This document shows positions 1 through 5,624 of a stretch of DNA of 9,276 bases, piece by piece. This stretch comes from an uncultured Bacilli bacterium (GTDB taxonomy: Bacteria; Bacillota_I; Bacilli_A; RF39; UBA660). The notes under the pieces are model-generated. The model searched no databases and was not told the origin of the DNA. It was given only the letters and a program-made list of their open reading frames with translations. The translations under genes and the position numbers were made by a program. Where the stretch lies: assembly GCA_949113215.1 (NCBI GenBank), contig CARZYU010000001.1:58501-67776 (forward strand), written 5' to 3'. The stretch's first letter is position 1; each line of letters starts with the position of its first letter.

Positions 1-192
1 GCAAAACTCATGAAGTTATTCCAAACAGTAAAAAAAGATCATACCATTGTTCTCATTTCAAGGGAACCTGAACTTTTAACCTATGCTGATGAAATCATTG
101 TAGTTGACAAAGGAAAGGTAACATTTCAAGGAATCTATTCCAATATAAAACAAAAGAAAGGCTTTTTTCAAACATTATTTCACAAAATTTAA
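1..192 (+). CDS. ABC-type ATPase, C-terminal end (5' truncated by window)
   Basis: The reading frame is open from base 1 (Ala-Lys-Leu, then Met at base 10), so the gene begins before the window. The visible 63 residues match the end of an ABC nucleotide-binding domain: a predicted helix, then the strand HTIVLISREPELL, then ADEIIVVDKGKVTFQG, the usual 'ADRIIVLDKGKI..G' block after the H-loop. It ends with a short basic tail at the TAA at 190-192. In the family this part carries the switch histidine that contacts the ATP gamma-phosphate ('ISH' or 'THD'). Here the aligned residue appears to be Arg (ISRE), which would suggest a degenerate ATP site, as found in one half of some heterodimeric ABC exporters. 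The transported substrate and any membrane domain lie outside the window. ATPase family call is fairly sure; the subfamily is unknown. Confidence 0.72.
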   Translation, partial: AKLMKLFQTVKKDHTIVLISREPELLTYADEIIVVDKGKVTFQGIYSNIKQKKGFFQTLFHKI

Positions 193-212
193 TAGAACCT
201 GTGTTCGATTCG

Positions 213-221
213 TGATATACT
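213..221 (+). promoter_or_regulatory. Extended -10 promoter for rarA
   Basis: TGATATACT reads as an extended -10 element (TGnTATAnT) with TATACT at 216-221. The -35 position 17 bases upstream (193-198, TAGAAC) is poor, as is common with extended -10 promoters. A start point near 228 would give a leader of only about 12 bases, barely including the GAGGTG ribosome binding site at 229-234. The element lies in the 47-base gap after the ABC gene, so rarA may have its own transcript, read-through from upstream, or both. Confidence 0.4.
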
Positions 222-239
222 GATTTTAGAGGTGATGTC

Positions 240-1565
240 ATGTATCAACAGAGCATTTTCGAAAAAAATACAAAACCACTAGCCAGTAGAATGAGGCCCA
301 ATTCTCTATCCGAATTCGTTGGTCAAAAGCATTTAATCGGAGAAGGAAAAATTTTGAGAAATTTAATTGAGCAAGATCAGATTACTTCAATGATTTTTTG
401 GGGACCTCCTGGGGTAGGAAAAACCACCTTAGCAAGAATCATTGCCCATTCTACCAAATCAATTTTTATCGATTTCAGTGCCGTTACAAGTGGAATCAAA
501 GAAATCAAAGAAGTGATGGCCAAAGCCGAAGACAATCGCCAAATGGGAGAAAGAACCATCCTCTTTGTTGATGAAATTCACAGGTTTAACAAAGCACAAC
601 AAGATGCTTTCTTACCTTATGTTGAGCGAGGAAGTATTACCTTAATTGGAGCAACAACCGAAAATCCTTCTTTTGAGGTCAACTCTGCTCTATTGTCCCG
701 TGCAAAAGTATTTGTATTAAAGCCACTTGAAATGGGTGATATCGTTGAATTACTAAACCGTGCCATTCAATCAAAAGATGGATTTCAAAGCGAAAGCATC
801 GAACTAGAGGAAGGAATTTTAGAATCCATTGCCAATTTTGCATCAGGAGATGGAAGAACGGCTCTCAATACATTAGAGATGCTTGTTTTAAATGGGGAAA
901 GAGAAAACAATCATGTAAAAATTACCAGACAGTTACTCGAAGAATGTACTAGCAAAAAATCTCTTCTCTACGATAAAAATGGCGAAGAACATTACAATTT
1001 GATCTCTGCTTTGCACAAATCAATGCGAAACAGCGATCCAGATGCTGCCATCTATTGGTTGGCAAGAATGCTAGAAGCTGGAGAAAATCCCCTTTATATT
1101 GCAAGACGCTTGATTCGCTTTGCCAGTGAAGATATAGGCCTAGCCGATAGCAATGCGCTTCCTTTAGCTGTAGCTGCTTATCAGGCATGCCATTTTATTG
1201 GCGTTCCAGAATGTAGTGTGAACTTAACGCAAGTAGTAACTTATCTTTCGTTGGTTCCCAAATCAAACTCTCTTTATGTAGCTTACGAAACTGCCAAAAA
1301 AGATGCCAAAGAGATGGTAAGTGAACCTGTTCCCCTCCAATTAAGAAATGCTCCAACCAAATTGATGAAAGAACTTCACTATGGAGAAAATTATCAATAT
1401 GCTCACGATACCGAAGAAAAACTGACAGCCATGATATGTCTTCCCGAATCTTTAAAAGAAAAAAAATACTATCGCCCTACTGATCAAGGCAAAGAAAGCA
1501 AATTCAAAGAACGTTTAGAACAAATACAAAAGTGGAAAAAAGAACAACAAAAAGGAGGAAACTAA
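240..1565 (+). CDS. rarA: Replication-associated recombination protein A (RarA/MgsA AAA+ ATPase)
   Basis: This is a 441-residue cytoplasmic AAA+ ATPase of the RarA/MgsA/WRNIP1 family, which acts at stalled replication forks and is related to clamp-loader ATPases. Seen in order: the N-terminal RMRP..L.EFVGQ.HL box (about 18-32), Walker A GPPGVGKTT (55-63), Walker B ILFVDEIH (107-114), sensor 1 GATTENPSF (137-145), the arginine-finger segment SALLSRAKV (R154) and sensor 2 GDGRTALN (203-210). The C-terminal half is the helical MgsA tetramerisation region, with LARMLEAGENPLYIARRLIRFASEDIG starting near residue 274 (split here by description only). Length agrees with family members of about 420-450 residues. 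The ATG at 240 follows GAGGTG at 229-234. The gene converges on tyrS and their stop codons overlap. All key motifs are intact. Confidence 0.97.
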   Translation: MYQQSIFEKNTKPLASRMRPNSLSEFVGQKHLIGEGKILRNLIEQDQITSMIFWGPPGVGKTTLARIIAHSTKSIFIDFSAVTSGIKEIKEVMAKAEDNRQMGERTILFVDEIHRFNKAQQDAFLPYVERGSITLIGATTENPSFEVNSALLSRAKVFVLKPLEMGDIVELLNRAIQSKDGFQSESIELEEGILESIANFASGDGRTALNTLEMLVLNGERENNHVKITRQLLEECTSKKSLLYDKNGEEHYNLISALHKSMRNSDPDAAIYWLARMLEAGENPLYIARRLIRFASEDIGLADSNALPLAVAAYQACHFIGVPECSVNLTQVVTYLSLVPKSNSLYVAYETAKKDAKEMVSEPVPLQLRNAPTKLMKELHYGENYQYAHDTEEKLTAMICLPESLKEKKYYRPTDQGKESKFKERLEQIQKWKKEQQKGGN

Positions 1566-2788
1566 GCGAATACTACTAAGTAGTATTTTTTCTTTCCTCT
1601 GCGAATAACGATATATTTTTGTTCTATTGATACATTTTTTGAAACGATAAAATTTAAATCTGTTACTTTTTCTCCATTTATGGTAATAGAACCATTCCCT
1701 ACAAATTCTCTTGCTTCTCGCTTACTACTTGCTGCTTTCACTTCCACCAACAAATCCAATAAGGACGTTTCACCGGAAAGCTCATACGACTCCATTCCAT
1801 GAAAGGCCATTTCAATTTCCTTGGCATTCAATTCTTGAAGATTGCCTCGAAATAAAACCTCACTGATTCTCTTTGCTTCCAAATAAGCGTCTTCCCCATG
1901 AACAAAAGTGATCACTTCTCTTGCCAAGGCTTCATGAGCTTCTCGTTTTTCTGGTTCTGTTTTCATTTTCTCTTCCAATGCCTCAATTTCTGCTTTTGAC
2001 AGGAACGTTAAGAATTTCAAATAATCAATGACTTTGCTATCCTCCGAATTGATAAAGAATTGATACATTTCATAAGGAGAAGTTTTATTGGCATCGAGCC
2101 AAATGGCTCCTCCTTCCGATTTTCCAAACTTCGTACCATCTGCTTTCGTAAGAAGAGGCATCGTAAAAGCATAGGCTTCTTTGCCTAGTTTCCTGCGAAT
2201 GAGTTCAATTCCAGAAGTAATGTTTCCCCATTGATCTTGTCCTGCAACTTGCATCACACAATTCTTGGTCTCATAAAGATGGAGGAAATCCATTGCTTGT
2301 AAAATGGTATAAGAGAATTCGGTATACGTAATTCCTTCTTCCAGTCTTCTTCGAACGATATCTTTGTTTAACATGTAACTAATATTAAAGAATTTTCCAT
2401 AATCTCTTAAAAAGTCCAAAATGTTGAGGTCTTTGGTCCAGTCATAATTGTTGACGACCTCACAACCAAACAACCTGGTTGCTTGTTCTGTAAGGCAGCG
2501 AACGTTGTGTTCTACGGTTTCTTTCGAAATCATCGGACGCTCCGCAGTTGGCTTCGGATCACCAATTAACCCTGTAGCTCCTCCGATCAAAAGAATGGGA
2601 TGATGTCCTGCATCTTTTAACCGCTTGCAAATCAAAAAGGAAGAAAAATGTCCGATGTGAAGACTATCGCCAGTTGGATCGGTTCCAATGTAAAAAGTAA
2701 GTCCTCCTTTGTTTAATTTTTCTTCTAATTCTTTGGTAGAAATATCGTTGATCAATCCACGCCACTTTAATTCCTCAAATAACGTCAT
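1562..2788 (-). CDS. tyrS: Tyrosyl-tRNA synthetase
   Basis: A 408-residue class I aminoacyl-tRNA synthetase that activates tyrosine with ATP and charges tRNA-Tyr. Seen: the HIGH signature in DSLHIGHF (44-47), YTEFSYTILQAMDF (155-168) of the tyrosine pocket, GQDQWGN (183-189), the KMSKS-equivalent KFGKS (220-224), and a C-terminal S4-type RNA-binding domain (SKREAREFVGNGSITINGEKV). The end, VIRRGKKKYYL, is like the tail of Geobacillus TyrRS. I chose the ATG at 2788 because AAAGGA lies 9 bases upstream and the protein then starts MTLFEELKWRGLI, as in homologues. An in-frame ATG at 2806 has no ribosome binding site and falls at the U-run of the leader terminator; the ATG at 2797 abuts the AGGA. 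The gene is controlled by the T-box leader directly upstream. Its stop overlaps that of convergent rarA, and no U-rich terminator of its own is visible. Confidence 0.97.
   Translation of the reverse strand: MTLFEELKWRGLINDISTKELEEKLNKGGLTFYIGTDPTGDSLHIGHFSSFLICKRLKDAGHHPILLIGGATGLIGDPKPTAERPMISKETVEHNVRCLTEQATRLFGCEVVNNYDWTKDLNILDFLRDYGKFFNISYMLNKDIVRRRLEEGITYTEFSYTILQAMDFLHLYETKNCVMQVAGQDQWGNITSGIELIRRKLGKEAYAFTMPLLTKADGTKFGKSEGGAIWLDANKTSPYEMYQFFINSEDSKVIDYLKFLTFLSKAEIEALEEKMKTEPEKREAHEALAREVITFVHGEDAYLEAKRISEVLFRGNLQELNAKEIEMAFHGMESYELSGETSLLDLLVEVKAASSKREAREFVGNGSITINGEKVTDLNFIVSKNVSIEQKYIVIRRGKKKYYLVVFA
1569..1592 (+). terminator. Rho-independent terminator of rarA, inside the tyrS 3' end
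   Basis: AATACTACT and AGTAGTATT form a near-perfect palindrome (1569-1577 and 1579-1587; in practice an 8-bp stem with a 3-base loop) that starts 3 bases after the rarA stop. It is followed on the plus strand by TTTT-C-TTT. On the minus strand the same hairpin has no U-run after it (CGCTTAG follows), so it should act mainly on rarA. The stem lies within the last codons of tyrS, where it encodes part of the conserved KKYYL tail. Confidence 0.65.
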
Positions 2789-2806
2789 ACTTATCATTCC
2801 TTTCAT

Positions 2807-2843
2807 AAAAAAACGAACTTTCTTCCTTAAGGACGAAAATTCG
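2807..2843 (-). terminator. T-box leader terminator (regulated)
   Basis: CGAATTTTCGTCCTT pairs with AAGGAAGAAAGTTCG over 15 positions with one mismatch (G-A) and one G-T pair, leaving a tight TTAA turn, and is followed by seven U. The 5' arm begins in the CG of the T-box GGTACCGCG, so terminator and antiterminator exclude each other. It ends about 18 bases before the chosen tyrS start. Confidence 0.92.
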
Positions 2844-3017
2844 CGGTACCACCTTAATTCATGAGATTCCTCTCATGCACTTCTTATGCGTTAACGCCGC
2901 TTACGATTTTCTCCCAAGAGTGTAATTTCATTCCCTCCCCTTCTTCGTTTCCACCAACCACAAAGTCTCTAAATCAAATAAGAAGGAATTACTGTGTTCT
3001 TGTTCATCAAAAATATA
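2807..3017 (-). promoter_or_regulatory. Tyrosine T-box leader (tRNA-sensing riboswitch) of tyrS
   Basis: Reading the minus strand: basal helix CAAGA/TCTTG; stem I arms GTAATTCCTTCTT (about 2992-2980) and AAGAAGGGGAGGGAAT; a distal AGAGA...GGTTGGTGGAAAC element; the specifier UAC at 2924-2922 (a Tyr codon) followed by the usual purine A; hairpin GCGTTAACGC; stem III CATGAGA-GGAA-TCTCATG (2877-2860); the T-box AAGGTGGTACCGCG (2855-2842); then a terminator. The UGGU bulge sequence (fourth base U) fits the A discriminator base of tRNA-Tyr. In this family, uncharged tRNA pairs with specifier and UGGN, stabilises the antiterminator and lets tyrS be transcribed. Specifier and product agree, so the Tyr assignment is well supported. 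Confidence 0.95.
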
Positions 3018-3022
3018 GCTAT

Positions 3023-3051
3023 ACTATACCATATTCCAAACATTCCGTCAA
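3023..3051 (-). promoter_or_regulatory. Sigma-A promoter of the tyrS T-box transcript
   Basis: TTGACG (-35, 3051-3046), a spacer of exactly 17 bases, and TATAGT (-10, 3028-3023), preceded by TGG so that it also reads as an extended -10. The predicted start is near 3016-3017, about 230 bases before the tyrS start codon, and takes in the whole T-box leader. The -35 begins only about 5 bases after the U-rich end of the ytxH terminator. Confidence 0.85.
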
Positions 3052-3055
3052 TGAA

Positions 3056-3080
3056 ACGAAAAACAAGCTTATGCTTGTTT
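3056..3080 (-). terminator. Terminator of the lipoprotein-to-ytxH operon
   Basis: AAACAAGC (3080-3073), loop ATAA and GCTTGTTT (3068-3061) form a perfect 8-bp hairpin followed by TTCGTTT, with the last U's of the stem merging into the U-run. The TAA stop codon of ytxH lies across the loop, so the 5' arm encodes the protein's last residues (K-Q-A). Confidence 0.75.
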
Positions 3081-3524
3081 CTTTTTACCACTACGTTTTG
3101 GCGTAGAAGACTCGTTAGAAGCTGCCTCTAGTTTTTCCAAAACACCTCGTACCACAACGATACTCTTTTGTCTTACTTCTTCGGCTGCATCTCTCACAAT
3201 AGGAGTCCCTTTATCGATTGCCATATCCACTAATTCATTGCATTTGTCTTTAATCTGAGCAGCTTTTTCTTTCGCAATTTTTAAAACTTTTTCACCATCC
3301 AAATCTTCCAAAGAAGCTTTGATCTCATTTACCTTTTTTTCAAATGCTTCTTTTACCTCTTTGGCATCCAGTTCTTTCACTTTTCCCATAAGTTCGTCCA
3401 ACTTATTCTTTAAATCTTTACGAGTTTCTTTTCCACTCTTTGGAGCAAATAACAAACCGAGCGATGCTCCCAAAGCTGCTCCTAAAACAAATTTACCTAC
3501 TCCACTTTTCTTTTCTTTACTCAT
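3069..3524 (-). CDS. ytxH: YtxH family protein
   Basis: A 151-residue protein whose N-terminus carries the YtxH signature: a short basic start, a Gly/Ala/Leu-rich membrane-like helix GKFVLGAALGASLGLLFAP (about 10-28), then KSGKETRKDL. The remainder is a long, charged, helix-rich region with repeated Lys/Glu periods (about 35-135) and a Ser/Lys-rich tail ending RSGKKKQA. In Bacillus subtilis, ytxG and ytxH are neighbours in a general-stress operon; the molecular role of YtxH is not known. The ATG at 3524 overlaps the upstream stop (ATGAGTAA), with GGAGG 12 bases before it. A TTG at 3533 is in frame but only 3-4 bases from the GGAGG, so I prefer the ATG. Coupling to the DUF948-like gene upstream is very likely. 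The gene ends in the operon terminator. Confidence 0.9.
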   Translation of the reverse strand: MSKEKKSGVGKFVLGAALGASLGLLFAPKSGKETRKDLKNKLDELMGKVKELDAKEVKEAFEKKVNEIKASLEDLDGEKVLKIAKEKAAQIKDKCNELVDMAIDKGTPIVRDAAEEVRQKSIVVVRGVLEKLEAASNESSTPKRSGKKKQA

Positions 3525-3810
3525 AATCTTCAAAATCCTCCTCTTTCTTTCTTCCTTTGAAGATACGATCGATGAGCCCTGTTACTTTTTGAACGACATG
3601 ACTCGTAATCGCAGTAGCACCTAGAGAAAAACGATCAATCAATTGAAATATTCCATTTAACGATTGCATCTTTGCTTCTGCATCCTCTAAAATGGCATTG
3701 GTCTTATCAACTGTCTTAATCATTTTGATTCCCAAGATAATAAAGACAACCATCAGTGCAATACCTAGTATATATAGTACAATTGGTAAAAATGTCTGTA
3801 AAAATTCCAT
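3517..3810 (-). CDS. DUF948/YtxG-like small membrane protein
   Basis: A 97-residue protein with one clear N-terminal transmembrane helix (about 7-30, LPIVLYILGIALMVVFIILGIKM broken across the membrane), then KTVDKTNAILEDAEAKMQSLNGIFQLIDR, an amphipathic heptad-like helix. A second mildly hydrophobic helix (about 63-83) and a charged tail ending EEDFEDYE follow. This layout (TM helix plus coiled region, directly before ytxH) matches YtxG/DUF948 proteins, whose function is not known. The ATG at 3810 follows AAGGA with 9 bases between; the stop of the preceding gene is 6 bases upstream. The 3' end overlaps the ytxH start by 8 bases. Assignment rests on architecture and position more than on a diagnostic motif. 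Confidence 0.8.
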   Translation of the reverse strand: MEFLQTFLPIVLYILGIALMVVFIILGIKMIKTVDKTNAILEDAEAKMQSLNGIFQLIDRFSLGATAITSHVVQKVTGLIDRIFKGRKKEEDFEDYE

Positions 3811-3815
3811 ATTCC

Positions 3816-4781
3816 TTATTCCTTCTCCTTATCTTCATACATGGAGTCAATCAAATCGAAGAGATTATCTTCTAAACCATCTGGAACGGGAATATCATCT
3901 TCGACGGCGATAGGTTCTTCTCTCACTGGTTCTACTTCTTCTTGTTCCTCTGGTTGATGAAGCGTTACTCTCCTTCCAGTTACTCTTTCCTTGCTGGCAT
4001 CTTTATAATCTACATTATATTGTAACCCTAAATCATTGAAATATTCCTCAGCATCCCCAACCGTAACTTTATCCACCGCAGGAGTTGCATCGTCATCTCT
4101 CATATCGACAAGTAAATTATCTTCTTCTTTTTTTGCCATTTCTTCAAAGATCTTCTGATCTTCATCCGCAATACGCTCTTCCTCTGTCATAGCAAGTCCC
4201 AGATCGCTACTCAAGTCACCATAAGCTTTGTTACGAACAGCATCCAAATCCATATAATTCGAAGAATAACTACTACTGCTACGTTTCACTTCTCTTTTGG
4301 AAACGATTTCTTCTTTGCGATAATTCTTATCGAGAACACCATAGACAGGAGAAATGACTGGAGATGGACGGAACATCCGTCTTTCTTCCTTTTTTTCATA
4401 GAGACCTTTCGTTTCTTTTGGCATATACTCTGAAGCATGATAAATCATTTCTTGTGGTTCTGGTTCTTTTTGAATTCTCGGTTTTTCCTCGACTTTTGGT
4501 TGCTCTAAAACAGGTGGTTGTTCTACAAAATCATCTTCGTCAAATTCAAGCGGAAAATGAAAGTCCTTTTCTGGATTCAACAATTCTTGATCAGTGATAG
4601 CAGGTTCTTCCTGCATTGGTGGCATAGGAGTTTCTAAAACGGGTCTTTCCTCTCGTCTTGGCAACTCAATTTTCTTTGCCACAGGATGTTCTTTTTTGAT
4701 TTCTTTCTTCTTCGGTTTTTCTTCCACTTCTACGTATTCTTCTTCAAAAAGAGCATTTTTCAGTTTATCAAATATTTTCAC
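3816..4781 (-). CDS. Acidic, disordered protein with SepF-like N-terminal helix (unknown function)
   Basis: About 321 residues, very rich in Glu, Asp, Pro and Lys, with almost no hydrophobic core, so probably disordered and cytoplasmic. The start MKIFDKLKNALFEEEYVEVEE resembles the N-terminus of SepF, where a short amphipathic helix binds the membrane before an acidic stretch; the SepF beta-sandwich domain is not present. A compact aromatic/proline motif, FRPSPVISPVYGVLDKNY (about 137-154), stands out from the low-complexity context and looks like a short linear binding motif. Another more structured patch is DAEEYFNDLGLQYNVDY (about 245-261). I chose the GTG at 4781 because GAGGTGA (4794-4788 region) is a perfect 7-base Shine-Dalgarno match 6-8 bases upstream; an in-frame GTG at 4790 lies inside that site. 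The gene sits between a lipoprotein and ytxG/ytxH genes with gaps of 15 and 5 bases. A role at the membrane or in division is inference only. Confidence 0.85.
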   Translation of the reverse strand: MKIFDKLKNALFEEEYVEVEEKPKKKEIKKEHPVAKKIELPRREERPVLETPMPPMQEEPAITDQELLNPEKDFHFPLEFDEDDFVEQPPVLEQPKVEEKPRIQKEPEPQEMIYHASEYMPKETKGLYEKKEERRMFRPSPVISPVYGVLDKNYRKEEIVSKREVKRSSSSYSSNYMDLDAVRNKAYGDLSSDLGLAMTEEERIADEDQKIFEEMAKKEEDNLLVDMRDDDATPAVDKVTVGDAEEYFNDLGLQYNVDYKDASKERVTGRRVTLHQPEEQEEVEPVREEPIAVEDDIPVPDGLEDNLFDLIDSMYEDKEKE

Positions 4782-4796
4782 TCTACTCACCTCGTG

Positions 4797-5489
4797 TTAT
4801 TCTTTTGTAACCGAATCTTCATCATCCACGGTTTCAATAATATCCTCTTGTGGAAGTTGATTGTTTTTATCGTAATAGACATCGTATTCTTTTACGTATT
4901 CAATGAAGTCCGTTGCTTCACTTTTCGGTGTTAAAATTTGAAAGCTTTCCTCTTCGTAATTCAAAACATGATTTCCAACCAGTGTTGCTAAGACTTTATC
5001 CTGGTATTGAATGGAAGAGAGTACGTAACACATTTCAATTAAGGTATCTTGTAACTGATCCACTTCAATATAAGCTTCCATCTTTGCATAGTTGTACATC
5101 AATTCGACAAAAAATTTATCTTCCACTCGATTGATCTCTAAGTAACCTGACACTCCATCCTGATGAATCGCTTTCGAATAATAAGCATCGATCTTTTCTT
5201 CGTAATCGACTTCTACTTTATGATAATAAGAAACAACGTCGACATACAAATAAAGCGATTGATGTTGATAAACCAAATGGGAATTATAATCCGTTTTATT
5301 GCGAAGCGTCATTCCCTTTGGAAGATAATATTTGTAACCTTGAAATACCGTATTGTATAAATTGTTTTTTTGTAATAAAACTGTGTCGATAATTGACTCC
5401 ATACTCTGATGATTGACGCGCTGTATTTGACAACCAGTGGAAGTCAAGATAAGCAGGATAATAGCAAGTAAAACCATTCTCTTTTTCAT
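4797..5489 (-). CDS. Putative lipoprotein, unknown function
   Basis: A 230-residue exported protein. The N-terminus is a signal peptide: MKKR, hydrophobic MVLLAIILLILT (5-16), then STGC with Cys20 as the likely lipidated residue. The lipobox is slightly unusual, with Ser rather than Leu at -3. The mature part is rich in Tyr, Val and Asp with alternating strand-like patterns (for example YKYYLPKGMTL, QSLYLYVDVVSYYHKVEV, KFFVELMYNYAKMEAYIEV), suggesting a beta-rich extracellular domain. It ends in an acidic tail, ETVDDEDSVTKE. I do not recognise the family. The ATG at 5489 follows AGGTGG with about 3-6 bases between. It is the first gene of the probable four-gene operon and has an extended -10 promoter just upstream. 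Confidence 0.85.
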   Translation of the reverse strand: MKKRMVLLAIILLILTSTGCQIQRVNHQSMESIIDTVLLQKNNLYNTVFQGYKYYLPKGMTLRNKTDYNSHLVYQHQSLYLYVDVVSYYHKVEVDYEEKIDAYYSKAIHQDGVSGYLEINRVEDKFFVELMYNYAKMEAYIEVDQLQDTLIEMCYVLSSIQYQDKVLATLVGNHVLNYEEESFQILTPKSEATDFIEYVKEYDVYYDKNNQLPQEDIIETVDDEDSVTKE

Positions 5490-5509
5490 ATTCCACCTAC
5501 TCTTCTACA

Positions 5510-5538
5510 ATTATAACAAATTTCCCATAAAATAAAAA
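5510..5538 (-). promoter_or_regulatory. Extended -10 promoter of the lipoprotein operon
   Basis: TGTTATAAT gives a consensus -10 (TATAAT, 5515-5510) with the extended TGn (5518-5516). The -35 position 17 bases upstream (TTTTTA, 5538-5533) is weak. The start point falls near 5503, about 14 bases before the lipoprotein ATG. The element lies directly after the end of the displaced trmB tail. Confidence 0.6.
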
Positions 5539-5547
5539 CAGTTTCTT

Positions 5548-5624
5548 TTAATGGACACTTTTTTTACTGACAACGACATAGTAAATAGGAAAGCCCAAAT
5601 TGACAAACTTATCTTCGTATTCTG
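5548..5624 (-). pseudogene. trmB: Out-of-frame C-terminal tail of trmB
   Basis: In the frame +1 relative to the main trmB frame, this stretch reads ETEYEDKFVNLGFPIYY then VVVSKKSVH and TAA (5550-5548). TrmB proteins such as that of B. subtilis end in just this way (TEYEEKF...GQPIY followed by a strand). The segment has no start signal of its own, so it is the continuation of trmB after a frameshift between about 5633 and 5625. No homopolymer run is present at the junction. Confidence 0.8.

Noticed and set aside
1550..1560. AAAAGGAGGAAA near the end of rarA, a strong ribosome-binding-site-like sequence
   Set aside because: No start codon with an open frame follows on the plus strand; it encodes Lys-Gly-Gly at the RarA C-terminus.
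2753..2806. Longer tyrS start at the ATG at 2806
   Set aside because: It would put the start at the terminator U-run without a ribosome binding site and add six residues not expected in TyrRS.
2861..3106. Plus-strand open frame of 81 codons across the tyrS leader
   Set aside because: The DNA is fully explained as the T-box RNA and promoter on the minus strand; no ribosome binding site precedes the ATG.
3319..3624. Plus-strand open frame of 101 codons opposite ytxH and the YtxG-like gene
   Set aside because: Its Phe/Ser/Leu-rich translation is what the complement of Lys/Glu codons gives; no start signal.
4364..4934. Overlapping plus-strand open frames opposite the acidic disordered protein
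   Set aside because: They are Phe/Ser-rich mirrors of Glu/Lys codons, overlap each other in different frames and lack ribosome binding sites.
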